DNA of 64,000 nucleotides from CAMCXT01 sp040403315 (GTDB taxonomy: Bacteria > Bacteroidota > Bacteroidia > M30B66): positions 1 through 64,000 of the forward strand of contig JBBAKX010000009.1 of assembly GCA_040403315.1 (NCBI GenBank). The letters run 5' to 3'. The notes under the pieces are model-generated. The model was not told the origin of the DNA and ran no database searches. It was given only the letters and a program-made list of their open reading frames with translations. Below are positions 36,281-44,845 of this stretch, piece after piece. The first letter of the stretch is position 1; each line of letters opens with the position of its first letter. The position numbers and the translations under genes are program-made.

Positions 36281-36641
36281 AAACGATTCGTTTATTCAGT
36301 TTTAAAATATTCTTATTTCTGATCGTTTTTTTTGCAAATTTAAGTTTAACCGAACGCTAACTAGTCTTCAAACCGATCGAAATTAAGGATCCAAAAATCA
36401 TGCGTACTTTCATCATTCATTCAATTTAAAAGTCCTTTTTTTACTTTCTACTTTTCACTTTCTATCTCGAGGTTCCAGCCGAAATGGCTTCCACTCGGGA
36501 TGAATCATTTCTACGCTTCAGCTAGAACTGATTCACTTTTAAACCAACCTTTTATCCCCGGACTGAAGTCCGGGGCTGCGATAGATGTTATTTTGCACTA
36601 CAATTCATAAACACTTTCGCCTTTTACCTTTCCAATTCCCC
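36281..36641. other. Intergenic region with a REP-like palindrome
   Basis: The left part is the upstream region of the PorP/SprF gene. The right part carries CCCCGGACTGAAGTCCGGGG at 36556-36575, a 20-bp perfect palindrome around GA, followed by CTGC. No gene seen. Confidence 0.6.
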
Positions 36642-38762
36642 CTAATCCCTGAGGCAACGAACAGAATGTCCATTTCGCTTACTGAAGCTGTATCTGTCTG
36701 CATAGCCATTGCTATAGTAAAGTTGGTAGTACCAAGCATCTGCAGTAGTATTCCCAGTGGAGCTCCACCAGCTCGTGTTATCGTCAACATTATAGAAATC
36801 ACCATAGCTGTAGCTGCGGCTTCCTCCAGAGAGACCAGAAAAGCCACTTTCGTTGTTAGCGCCCGTGTTTGGAGGTCTCCAACCAGTTATAGATTTCATT
36901 TTACCTCCAGCTTCAATATATCCGCCAAGGTATTCCCTTAAAACAGACCATTCGGCATCGGAGGGAACATGCCAGCCTGTAGGACAAAGTCCGCGGGGGT
37001 CAACGGTTGTGTACCAATTATACACTTTACCATATATAGCATCGTATACTGGGCTATTGTTATAGTTACACCAAGCGCCATAGATTAGTTGTGACCATTC
37101 TGTATCATCGGTTATATTGGGAATGGGCTCACCATTGGCAAAGCTGCTGCTGCGGAGGTTTTCGACCATCCAAAACTGACTACCTATGTGCAATGTTGGA
37201 TAAATGTACCCATCATTATCGCTCACCACTCCGAAAAATTCTGTACAGGTCTGCAAATTGCCGATATTGATGCCATCGGGCCCTAACTGAAAAGTATCTG
37301 ATACACTAGCCATTACAGAGTCAGCATTGGAGGTGTCATATCCTCGAATGACATACTCGCCCAAAGCGCAGGTTTGAATAGTAAACTGACCAGTTTCATT
37401 AGTCAGGTAAACCTGAGACCCCATCTTGACATAACCCGTTATTACTGACTGGCCTTCACAATTAATAACGTTACCAGAAATCGGGAAGAAACCAGTCAAT
37501 TCGGCAATATAACTTCCTAAAATTGAATCATCCTCACTAATAATTAAATCAGAGAATGCTGAAGCCCAATCATTTGTTGTATTACAAATGAGATTAATAG
37601 TAAGTGCTATGTCTTGATTTTTAGGCACTCGACCACTAAATGCTCCGACTGAGTTTGTGTAGTTTATTCCGCTGCCAAATGTGGGAGAAATTAAAACCAT
37701 TTGTGCACCAGAAATAGGGTTGCTATCAGTTGAGTTAATTGTGCCATGAAATTCGTTGAATGTCCCAGGAACATCTAGGTTCCACCAAGAAAAGTGACTC
37801 GCTTGGCCAACATATTGATTGTCTTGCTTAACAGCCTCACCCTCGTGTTTCCAATACCCAAGCGTTTCATCAAAGCTCCACCAGTCGATGGTAGCTGGCG
37901 CTTCAGCATTTAAGGCTGTTGGGATGTTAAAGGTCAAGGTAGCTGAAACGCCTATTGCTAATTGTAATTCATTCATGTTCGCATCGCGCAATTCGATACT
38001 TGCCATTCCAAAGGAACGAAGAAGGCGGAGTGAATCATTCAAGCCTCCCAGCAACTCTCCTGGCATTTGGTCGAACATAGCGGGTGATGTTGGGTCTAAA
38101 GAAGCAGTATACACTCGAACTGATCCGGTGTAGGGTTGTCCGTTTAAGGTGATGGCATTGGAAGGAAAAGTCAATTGCAATAATCCAGAAGTAATCGAGC
38201 CGCCTGAAGCAGCGCTAAAGGTGCCTGATTGGGTCATCGGTAAGAGTTGCACATTTACCCGATTGCTGCCTGTTTCTAATGGCAAGAAGCTACGCGAACC
38301 TTGATGAAAGCCCGGTTTGGTGATGGTGATGTAGCCCAGTTTGTCGTACACCAAAATGTTGCTGAGTAAAAACACACCGTTCGGATCGGTGCGGGTTTCT
38401 TCGCCGCCATAAGGTGAACGAACAATTGCATTCATTTCAGCAGCACCAGAGGGGCCAGTTACCACTCCCATTACAGATGCCGTGCGGAGGCTACCCAATT
38501 GTGCTGGATCTATCGATTCGCCTTCGCTGTGGGTGATGCTATCGATTTGTGAGAGAGGGATTTCACTCACATAGCCGTTAAGCTGTCGCACCTGCAGCAC
38601 TTGCGCACCGTTTACTTCGGCTGTTTCCACCTTGTCGATGAGGTGGGTTGGGATGCGCAATACTGGTTGGTTGTGGCGGTGGATGTTTTTGAGGGTTTGG
38701 GCGTCCAATTTTAAACCGAAAACCATCAATAAAAACCCGAGAAATAGTATGCGTTTTTTCAT
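36642..38762 (-). CDS. Secreted FISUMP-domain protein with carboxypeptidase-like Ig domains
   Basis: 706 residues. Signal peptide MKKRILFLGFLLMVFGLKLDAQ. The N-terminal half has a carboxypeptidase-regulatory-like fold (GVVTGPSGAAEMNAIVRS, DPNGVFLLSN) and related beta-sandwich segments. The C-terminal 200 residues form a FISUMP (Fibrobacter succinogenes major paralogous) domain: HIGSQFWMVENLRSSSFANG, YGKVYNWYTTVDPRGLCPTG, WHVPSDAEWSVL, GGSRSYSYG, NGHSVRCLRD. The domain has a C-type-lectin-like fold in some relatives and its role is unknown. No T9SS sorting domain is seen. A second FISUMP gene lies at 47845. Confidence 0.85.
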   Translation of the reverse strand: MKKRILFLGFLLMVFGLKLDAQTLKNIHRHNQPVLRIPTHLIDKVETAEVNGAQVLQVRQLNGYVSEIPLSQIDSITHSEGESIDPAQLGSLRTASVMGVVTGPSGAAEMNAIVRSPYGGEETRTDPNGVFLLSNILVYDKLGYITITKPGFHQGSRSFLPLETGSNRVNVQLLPMTQSGTFSAASGGSITSGLLQLTFPSNAITLNGQPYTGSVRVYTASLDPTSPAMFDQMPGELLGGLNDSLRLLRSFGMASIELRDANMNELQLAIGVSATLTFNIPTALNAEAPATIDWWSFDETLGYWKHEGEAVKQDNQYVGQASHFSWWNLDVPGTFNEFHGTINSTDSNPISGAQMVLISPTFGSGINYTNSVGAFSGRVPKNQDIALTINLICNTTNDWASAFSDLIISEDDSILGSYIAELTGFFPISGNVINCEGQSVITGYVKMGSQVYLTNETGQFTIQTCALGEYVIRGYDTSNADSVMASVSDTFQLGPDGINIGNLQTCTEFFGVVSDNDGYIYPTLHIGSQFWMVENLRSSSFANGEPIPNITDDTEWSQLIYGAWCNYNNSPVYDAIYGKVYNWYTTVDPRGLCPTGWHVPSDAEWSVLREYLGGYIEAGGKMKSITGWRPPNTGANNESGFSGLSGGSRSYSYGDFYNVDDNTSWWSSTGNTTADAWYYQLYYSNGYADRYSFSKRNGHSVRCLRD

Positions 38763-38796
38763 GCGTGATTTGATTTGGAAATGCCTTTTAATTTTA

Positions 38797-38832
38797 TCCC
38801 CGGCCCCCGGACTGAATTACGGGGGCCGGGGG
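38797..38832. repeat. REP-like palindrome, GC-rich variant
   Basis: CCCCGGCCCCC and GGGGGCCGGGG flank GGACTGAATTAC. It belongs to the same family as the palindromes at 36556 and 38895, with the stem lengthened. Confidence 0.6.
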
Positions 38833-38894
38833 TTTCATTTTGCAGTGTAATTCGTAAATGCTATAAATTTTGCAAATTCGAACCAACAATAATT

Positions 38895-38970
38895 CCCCGG
38901 ACTAAAGTCCGAGGCTGCGGGATGGCTACATTGGACTCTCGACTAGAGACTAAAGACTCAGTACTAAATA
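38895..38970. repeat. REP-like palindrome followed by a GACTAAAGACT repeat
   Basis: CCCCGGACTAAAGTCCGAGG (38895-38914) plus GCTGC, then from 38933 a series of GACTAGAGACTAAAGACT words. The same pairing of the two repeat types recurs at 47219-47349 and 48565-48700. Confidence 0.65.
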
Positions 38971-38971
38971 C

Positions 38972-39478
38972 TCAACGCTTCATAAATGCCTTCGAGATCA
39001 CAACCTTACCTGACTCGAGGGTGCAGAAGTATTGACCAACAGCGAGTTTGCTTAAGTCTAAAGTGAGTTCTCCTTTGGCAGATGATTTCACTTCTTGCTC
39101 GATGAGTTTTTCGCCTTTGAGGTTGTGGATGCACACTTTAACATCGGAAGATGCATTTGGCAAAGAGAAGCGCAGGTTGATTTGTTGATCGGCAGGATTT
39201 GGGAAAAAGCTCAGTTGTGGATGAGCGGCTACTTGATTGATTGCAGTTACATTGTCGGGCATGTAACGATAATTATTGAGGGCTTCGAGATCGAAGGCAA
39301 CGATACTTTCATCGGTAATGTGAAGCTTGATGGAAGTAGAATCGAACTTCATGTAACTCACTTCGGAGATGGCGTACATCTGCATCGAAGCATCGTTCAT
39401 GTAAAAATAAAGGTTCTGGGAGTTTGCTTGTGAAGCACCAAATACAAGCAGCAAGGCGAATAGGTAGCGTTGAATCAT
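38972..39478 (-). CDS. Small secreted protein with T9SS sorting domain
   Basis: 168 residues. Signal peptide MIQRYLFALLLVFGASQANSQ. A short middle part (YFYMNDASMQMYAISEVSYM, SIVAFDLEALNNYRYMP) is of a kind often seen in small Bacteroidota T9SS substrates. A type A sorting domain (FFPNPADQQINLRFSLP, then VGQYFCTLES, ending KAFMKR) takes up the second half. No enzyme domain. It is on the same strand as the FISUMP gene but separated by about 210 bp of repeats. Function unknown. Confidence 0.85.
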   Translation of the reverse strand: MIQRYLFALLLVFGASQANSQNLYFYMNDASMQMYAISEVSYMKFDSTSIKLHITDESIVAFDLEALNNYRYMPDNVTAINQVAAHPQLSFFPNPADQQINLRFSLPNASSDVKVCIHNLKGEKLIEQEVKSSAKGELTLDLSKLAVGQYFCTLESGKVVISKAFMKR

Positions 39479-39644
39479 TACTTAAAGGATTTAAATTTTA
39501 CAAGTGATAAATTTAGATAACATTTTCAAAGAAACCTACATGGATTTAAAAGGAATTCCACCTGTAATAGTTATTCAATCAAGCGATTGGACAGTTGAAC
39601 TGAAACGGATGCTTTTTGAGCTGCTCGGTTGAAAAACAAGCCTT

Positions 39645-39752
39645 CCACACCCTACTCGCGCGCTGCGGCCCGGATGGAGCGGCCTGTTTGAGCTCTTGTG
39701 CTGGAACAAAGTGGAAGCACAAAACGAGTAGCGACATTCGGAAATGCCGCCC
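39645..39752 (+). repeat. 108-bp dispersed element, copy A
   Basis: Nearly identical to 44662-44769, same orientation. It shares CGGCCCGGATGGAGCGGCCT, TTGAGCTCTTGTGCT, GTGGAAGCACAAA and CGAGTAGCGACA. TTGTGCT pairs with AGCACAA and, outside them, CTACTCG pairs with CGAGTAG, so the whole unit can fold. Confidence 0.75.
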
Positions 39753-40456
39753 AAAAAAATATGATGACTTGAAAATCATAGAAACATATATAGGTCAATC
39801 AACATAGCGTTTGGCTTACACCACAAAAAGAGGATTAGAATTACTTTGAAAACATCAATGGCGGTAGTGCATTTAGACAGAAATAAGTTTTTGATTTAGT
39901 TATTGAATATTCTAGCCAAAAATCGTGGTTGACAATATTAAAATCGACTCTGAAAAGCCTATTGTGTCAGGCGCATGGTTAACTACGAGAGTATTTTACT
40001 ATATCAATAACAATACTTCCATTTCCCTGTAAATACCATAAGCAAACAAATGATTGGTTATATTCAAGAAAATTTAATGCAATAATTGATTCGAAAATGC
40101 TAATACTAGGCACTTAACACAACCCAGGAAATAAGTTTCAAAAGCATGAATATTTTATATAATTTTCGTAAAGAAACCTAATTAGATAAATCCGACACTA
40201 TATAACACGGGTCGAAAACCGTCGTGTCTATTTTGAGATTTTGAAAAAATAAGCCAAAATCAAAGGTCGTTTATTTTAAGATTTGATAGAGATCGGCATT
40301 AGATTTCTAACCTTGAAAAAATTAAAATTTCCTTTGCTAAGCTTGGTTTTAGAAGGCTTCAACTTGAAAGTAGATTGATGCGAGTTTACATCTGAAGCCG
40401 ATTTTATGATCACTGCGCGCATGAGTACTAACACTCATACTTAACTTTATTTATTT

Positions 40457-40484
40457 TTGTTGAAACAAATTTAACGTTTATTTG
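40457..40484 (+). promoter_or_regulatory. Proteorhodopsin promoter
   Basis: TTG (40457-40459), 17 bases, then TTTATTTG (40477-40484), matching seven of eight in the Bacteroidota -7 box TAnnTTTG. It predicts a 5' leader of about 80 bases before the ATG at 40571. Confidence 0.55.
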
Positions 40485-40570
40485 TCTGATAATGATGTGG
40501 AGGCAGAGACCATTTCAAAAACGCGGAGATACTGAAAATCCATAAGAGTAAGTAAACTAAATTTTTTTCT

Positions 40571-41287
40571 ATGGAGAGTTTAAAAATTGCAAGTGATAAT
40601 TACGTAGCGTTTACGTTTTTTATCGGAACAATGGCCATGATGGCTGCATCTGTTTTCTTCTTTTTCGAATTGAATAACACTTCAAAAAAGTGGAGAACAT
40701 CAGTACTAGTTTCAGGTTTGATTACATTCATCGCAGCAGTGCATTACTACTACATGAGAGGTTACAATCTTGAAACAGGAGAATCTCCAACATTTTTCAG
40801 ATACGTTGACTGGATCTTGACAGTTCCTTTGATGTGTGTTGAGTTTTACCTTATTACAAAGAAAGCAGGAGCTAAGATTGCGTTGCTTTGGAAGCTAATT
40901 TTTGCATCGTTGGTGATGCTTGTAACTGGCTATGTAGGTGAAGTACTTGACAGAGACGGAAGCGTACTTTGGGGAGTGTTTTCTGGTGCAGCATACTTTT
41001 ACATTGTTTACTTGGTTTGGTTTGGAGAGGTTGCAAAACTTGCTCAAACTGCAGGACCACAAGTTGCAAAGGCTACAAAAATCTTAGGATGGTTTGTACT
41101 TGTAGGTTGGGCAATTTATCCATTGGGTTACATTTTAGGCACTCCAGGTGGTTTGTTCGGAATGCAATTGGTATCAGATCAAACTGCAGCTTTGCATGCA
41201 ATGGACATCGTTTACAACATTGCTGATGCAATCAATAAAATTGGATTTGGTCTTGTGATCTACGCATTGTCGAGAAACGAAGATTAA
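40571..41287 (+). CDS. Proteorhodopsin, green-type light-driven proton pump
   Basis: 238 residues with seven membrane helices. Helix C has RYVDWILTVPLMCVEFYL: Asp80 (proton acceptor), Thr84 and Glu91 (proton donor), the DTE set of outward proton pumps, not the NDQ set of sodium pumps. Lys223 in NIADAINKIGFGL binds retinal. His58 (AVHYYYMRG) matches the His that pairs with the acceptor Asp. Met88 sits at the spectral tuning position, as in green-absorbing flavobacterial forms. It builds a proton gradient in light. The next gene makes its retinal, after a strong terminator. The residue numbers are counted by hand. Confidence 0.96.
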   Translation: MESLKIASDNYVAFTFFIGTMAMMAASVFFFFELNNTSKKWRTSVLVSGLITFIAAVHYYYMRGYNLETGESPTFFRYVDWILTVPLMCVEFYLITKKAGAKIALLWKLIFASLVMLVTGYVGEVLDRDGSVLWGVFSGAAYFYIVYLVWFGEVAKLAQTAGPQVAKATKILGWFVLVGWAIYPLGYILGTPGGLFGMQLVSDQTAALHAMDIVYNIADAINKIGFGLVIYALSRNED

Positions 41288-41302
41288 TTCGCGAAAATAT
41301 TT

Positions 41303-41350
41303 TCTTTGGTAGTATGGTCGTAACAAATGATCATACTACCAAAGATTTTT
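41303..41350 (+). terminator. Strong intrinsic terminator of proteorhodopsin
   Basis: CTTTGGTAGTATG (41304-41316) and CATACTACCAAAG (41332-41344) form a perfect 13-bp stem, followed by ATTTTTGTTT. It starts 16 bases after the stop, so most proteorhodopsin transcripts should end before the retinal gene. Confidence 0.9.
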
Positions 41351-41395
41351 GTTTAAACACATTCACTTGCATGTGTTAAGTTAAAAAAATTAGAT

Positions 41396-41427
41396 ATTTA
41401 TACTGAAATACTAATAGCATAGGTTCG
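41396..41427 (+). promoter_or_regulatory. Weak candidate promoter of the crtY-blh fusion
   Basis: TTTA (41396-41399), 20 bases, then TAGGTTCG (41420-41427), seven of eight in the -7 box. It lies 25 bases before the ATG. A separate promoter is expected because of the terminator just upstream, but this match is imperfect. Confidence 0.3.
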
Positions 41428-41452
41428 CAATTCAATCAATTCATTTCAATTT

Positions 41453-43477
41453 ATGTTTCGAAGCGAAAATGAAATTGTTTGTTACTCAGATTACGACTTT
41501 ATATTTTCTGGCGTTGGCACATCAGCTTCGCTTTTGTTGCTAGAGCTGCATCGAAAAAATCTTCTATCGAACTTAAAAATTCTATTAATTGATCCTGACG
41601 ATAAAACCAGGAACGATAAAACATTTTGCTTTTGGGCGCACAAAAACGAACCAATATTCAAGGCGCTATCTGAAATAATTACACATTCCTGGAATACCAT
41701 AGAAATTGATCGTTCAGACAAACGATCGATTGATCCATTAAATTACCACCATGTTTCTAGTTTGGATCTTTACTCGAAGATTCAAGAATTAACTAATCAT
41801 TACCAATGGACAAGAGTAATTGCTCCTGTTGATAATGTTTCTTCTGACGATTTAGGGCCATTTTTAACTATTGATGGCCAACAGATTAGAGCCACTAAAA
41901 TATTCGATTCAAGAACTCCAAAATTTGAAGATGCAGCTACAAACGAGGTGCATTTATTCCAAAGTTTTGTAGGATGGGAAATTGAAACCTCAAAGCAGCT
42001 TGAAGACAAAGAGGCTGTTCGTTTGATGGATTTTAATGTTGAACAATCGGAATTCACCCAATTCATGTATTTGCTGCCATTTTCGAAGAATCGATTTCTG
42101 GTTGAATTAACGAGATTTGGGTCGGAAATACTTGAGGAAAGTGATGCAAGTGAACTCTTAGAAGATTACATTGGAAGTGATTTCGGAGAATACGAAATCT
42201 TGAGCACCGAAAGGGGATGCATCCCGATGAGCAATTGTAAGATTGCCAATGAGCATCATGAAAATGTTTTTCTTTTGGGCGCTCGCAATTATCGGATAAA
42301 ACCAAGCACCGGGTATGCATTTAAAAACATGTATAACCATGCCTTTGAAATTGCCGAATCTCTTGAGAAACATACCGCTAGAAATAAAGTAGAAAAGCAA
42401 AAAAAGTCATTTTCTAAAAGCCGTTTCGCTTTTTATGATGCTTTGTTGCTGCTTATTTTAAAAGACAAACCAGAGGCTGGAAAGAAGATTTTTTCTGAAT
42501 TGTTTAAAAAAGCAAACACGTTTAAAGTTTTAGAGTTCCTTGATGAGAAATCGAAAATTCTTGATGAAATATCTTTGTTCTCAAAGCTTCCGTGGGGGCC
42601 TTTTTTATGGGCACTATACAAGAAAGTAAATAAAAGCATCAATTTCCGTCCATTGCTTTTGCTTCTTTTTACCTCAATACTTTTGTTGTTGGGCAGAGAA
42701 TCAATGTTACAATCGGTGGTTGGTTATGGCTTTGTATTGGTTGGTTTAATCGCAGTTGGCATTCCTCATGGTGCGGTCGATCATTTGATTGAAATAGGGA
42801 AATGGGAATCGAGAAAAGTACCAATGTTTATTGTGAAGTATCTAGCACTTGCCGCTTTGATGGGAATATGCTGGTATTTCTTAGCTGATTGGGCCTTGGT
42901 GGTTTTCCTATTGTATTCTGCTTGGCATTTCGGACAAGCAGATGGAGAACTTTGGAAGTTAAACAGTGTAACATCGTTTCTTTGGGGAGCTTCTGTGTTG
43001 GTGTACATTCTAGGCACTCATACAGTTGAAACAAATGTCATTTTACAAACGATAGGTGTAACCGAGTTCGCATTTTCTTTGCCTTACTGGATAGTAATTC
43101 CTTGGTTGATCTGGTCGCTTATTTATCAGAAATCTGCATTCACAATTACCTTATTGTGGCTCATTGTATCAACACAATTGCCGCTCTTGTTGGCGTTTGG
43201 ACTCTATTTTATTGGTCAGCACAGCGTTACCAGTTGGAAGCATATTTCAAGTGCGCTGAATCAAAGCAACAAAAGCATTTGGTTGCATTCGTTGCCGTTT
43301 CAGTTAGGTGCGTGGTTGATACTTGCCCTGTTTATTTTCTTTTGGCCATCAGATGGCAATTACGATTTCGGATCACTGAATAAGTTTGGCGTATTCTTCA
43401 TTTTCATTTCATGCATCAGCTTTCCGCATGTGATTACGATGAACATGCTTTATGGAACGAAAACAAAAGGCAATTAA
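41453..43477 (+). CDS. CrtY-Blh fusion: lycopene beta-cyclase plus beta-carotene 15,15'-dioxygenase
   Basis: 674 residues in one open frame. Residues 1-391 are a complete CrtY: an N-terminal dinucleotide-binding strand (FIFSGVGTSASLLLLEL), TFCFWAHK, FVGWEIET, FMYLLPFSKNRFLVE, ERGCIPM, GARNYRIKPSTGYAF, and the usual C-terminal RFAFYDALLL and LPWGPFLWAL. Residues 393-674 are a complete Brp/Blh membrane dioxygenase: GIPHGAVDHLIE (436-447), SAWHFGQADGEL, FIGQHSVTSWKH (586-597) and FPHVITMNMLYG (657-668), which supply the iron-binding histidines. The protein should cyclise lycopene to beta-carotene and cleave it to two retinals at the inner membrane. It lies 165 bp after proteorhodopsin. crtE, crtB and crtI are not in the window. 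The fusion is the notable feature. Confidence 0.93.
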   Translation: MFRSENEIVCYSDYDFIFSGVGTSASLLLLELHRKNLLSNLKILLIDPDDKTRNDKTFCFWAHKNEPIFKALSEIITHSWNTIEIDRSDKRSIDPLNYHHVSSLDLYSKIQELTNHYQWTRVIAPVDNVSSDDLGPFLTIDGQQIRATKIFDSRTPKFEDAATNEVHLFQSFVGWEIETSKQLEDKEAVRLMDFNVEQSEFTQFMYLLPFSKNRFLVELTRFGSEILEESDASELLEDYIGSDFGEYEILSTERGCIPMSNCKIANEHHENVFLLGARNYRIKPSTGYAFKNMYNHAFEIAESLEKHTARNKVEKQKKSFSKSRFAFYDALLLLILKDKPEAGKKIFSELFKKANTFKVLEFLDEKSKILDEISLFSKLPWGPFLWALYKKVNKSINFRPLLLLLFTSILLLLGRESMLQSVVGYGFVLVGLIAVGIPHGAVDHLIEIGKWESRKVPMFIVKYLALAALMGICWYFLADWALVVFLLYSAWHFGQADGELWKLNSVTSFLWGASVLVYILGTHTVETNVILQTIGVTEFAFSLPYWIVIPWLIWSLIYQKSAFTITLLWLIVSTQLPLLLAFGLYFIGQHSVTSWKHISSALNQSNKSIWLHSLPFQLGAWLILALFIFFWPSDGNYDFGSLNKFGVFFIFISCISFPHVITMNMLYGTKTKGN

Positions 43478-43534
43478 TTGATATTTCAGAATATCTTTTA
43501 AATGAATGTTTAGGCAACGTTTGCCATTTACCTT

Positions 43535-43693
43535 CCCCGGACTGAAGTCCTAGGCTGCATTTTCATTTTTTCCTTTTCCCAGTAATCATTGAGGCGATAT
43601 TACCCCCGGACTAAAGTCCGAGGCTGCTAGTTACTTTCTCCTTTTTCAAATAATCATTAAGACAACTTGTGCCCCGAGACTTAAGTCCGGGGC
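43535..43693. repeat. Three REP-like palindromes spaced about 69 bp
   Basis: Copies at 43535-43554, 43604-43623 and 43671-43693, each close to CCCCGGACTAAAGTCCGAGG and followed by GCTGC or GGC. The spacers share AATCATT-like words, so this is a short tandem array. It lies after the crtY-blh stop. Confidence 0.8.
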
Positions 43694-43932
43694 TATAACC
43701 CTTCCTTATGCTTATTATAAATCGTTTGGCAAACTTTATCCATTGCTTTAAAGATTGCAACATCTAAATTGGGTGAAGTTGTAATGCTGGTTAAAGTGAC
43801 CACGGCGTTATAAAGAATTTCGTTTTCTAGCCGAGGAATTCGTTCGATGAAATCAATTTTATTACTGCCTTTCTGAGATTCTGAAACCAGTGTTTCCCCG
43901 GTATTCTTATCGATCGCAAACAATACACTCAT
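43693..43932 (-). CDS. Small hypothetical protein
   Basis: 79 residues, mixed charge, predicted helical and soluble (IDFIERIPRLENEILYNAV, NLDVAIFKAMDKVCQTIYNK). No signal peptide and no family I recognise. It starts 30 bp after the stop of the exported HNH nuclease on the same strand and could be co-transcribed. Its 3' end meets the REP array. It could be a chance reading frame, but the composition and position favour a real gene. Confidence 0.45.
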   Translation of the reverse strand: MSVLFAIDKNTGETLVSESQKGSNKIDFIERIPRLENEILYNAVVTLTSITTSPNLDVAIFKAMDKVCQTIYNKHKEGL

Positions 43933-43962
43933 TGGAATTCCTTTTAAATTGTTTGATAAATA

Positions 43963-44382
43963 TTAATGCAGGTGACAGCGACCGCTGGAATTGGTGGTTC
44001 TGTTTTTACACCTCGATCCTTTCTTAGTTGTACCAGAGCATTGACTTGCTGGAGATGATGAATTGTTGGATTTTTTAGTCTTTTGGCCTTCACAACAATT
44101 GGTTCCAACTCTCCTGTCGTGTACTTTACAAACGCAGCTATTGGATTTACTGCGATTGCATGTAAAACAAAGCAACTGAATATTTGATACAACGCTGGTT
44201 CCTCCGCATGAGAACGGTGTGATGTGGTCATATTCTAGATTTGCAGAACTTCCACAGCACTGACAAGCACCGCCGTCTCTTGAGTAAACAATCTTTTTTG
44301 TTGTTACTGAGATGTATCGGCTCTGCGAAAAACCAGAAAAACTAAGCAAGAGAAGTGTAAAGAACAAAAACAGTTTTCTCAT
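43963..44382 (-). CDS. Exported HNH endonuclease
   Basis: 139 residues. A clear signal peptide (MRKLFLFFTLLLLSFSGFSQ) is followed by an HNH domain: VYSRDGGACQCCGSSANLEYDH, then a Gly-rich loop, then VSNIQLLCFTCNRSKSN. The two CxxC pairs bind a structural zinc and EYDHITPF holds the catalytic DH. A second, short Cys/His module ends the protein (CSGTTKKGSRCKN, GRCHLH), of a kind found at the end of several bacterial nucleases. It should cut DNA or RNA in the periplasm or outside the cell, for nutrient scavenging or competition. No T9SS sorting domain. Confidence 0.88.
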   Translation of the reverse strand: MRKLFLFFTLLLLSFSGFSQSRYISVTTKKIVYSRDGGACQCCGSSANLEYDHITPFSCGGTSVVSNIQLLCFTCNRSKSNSCVCKVHDRRVGTNCCEGQKTKKSNNSSSPASQCSGTTKKGSRCKNRTTNSSGRCHLH

Positions 44383-44661
44383 GGTGGTTTTTGGTTTTGA
44401 AGTTTGATTAAAACGAATAAATATAACTGCGGAATAGCAGGTTTACTCTTAAATTGGTACTGGTTAAAGTAAAAAATAAAGTGCAATAAAAGTCGTAATT
44501 ATTTCAATACAAATACAAGACTGTGGTTTTTGAAATACGACTTCTGCAATAGCTACAACAGTTTAAAGAGACTTTAACCGTGGCATAGCATACTTTATCG
44601 GCATTGAGTAGCATCTATAGAAACAGATGCCATTTTAAGATGCTTATATCAAAATAAGACC

Positions 44662-44769
44662 TCCACCCTACCCGAATGCCTCGGCCCGGATGGAGCGGCC
44701 TGTTTGAGCTCTTGTGCTAGAACGAAGTGGAAGCACAAAGCGAGTAGCGACAGCCGGAATAGCCGCCCG
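44662..44769 (+). repeat. 108-bp dispersed element, copy B
   Basis: Same orientation and nearly the same sequence as 39645-39752 over CGGCCCGGATGGAGCGGCCT and the following 75 bases. The left end differs, so the outer CTACTCG stem is weaker here. Confidence 0.75.
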
Positions 44770-44787
44770 AAAATCAATAATAATCCA

Positions 44788-44825
44788 TAAAAAAAACCGC
44801 CACCGAAAAGAATCCGATGACGGTT
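44788..44825 (-). terminator. Intrinsic terminator of katG
   Basis: On the minus strand AACCGTCATCG pairs with CGGTGGCGGTT (44795-44825), with two mismatches, followed by a run of eight T. Confidence 0.8.
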
Positions 44826-44845
44826 TGGGAATTAACTAAAACTAA

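Larger units (their letters stand above)
39479..40570. other. 1.1-kb gene-free region upstream of proteorhodopsin
   Basis: Very AT-rich. It contains the 108-bp dispersed element at 39645-39752 and the proteorhodopsin promoter at 40457-40484. In the 700 bases between I see no gene or conserved motif. Confidence 0.6.
44383..44845. other. Intergenic region with 108-bp element copy B and katG terminator
   Basis: 463 bp. The left part is AT-rich with nothing recognisable. The 108-bp element is at 44662-44769 and the katG terminator at 44788-44825. Confidence 0.6.

Noticed and set aside
40571..41287. Sodium-pumping (NDQ) or chloride-pumping rhodopsin
   Set aside because: Helix C carries Asp80-Thr84-Glu91, the proton-pump set.
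44662..44769. A protein-coding or tRNA-like origin for the 108-bp element
   Set aside because: No open frame is shared by both copies with plausible start, and no cloverleaf fits.
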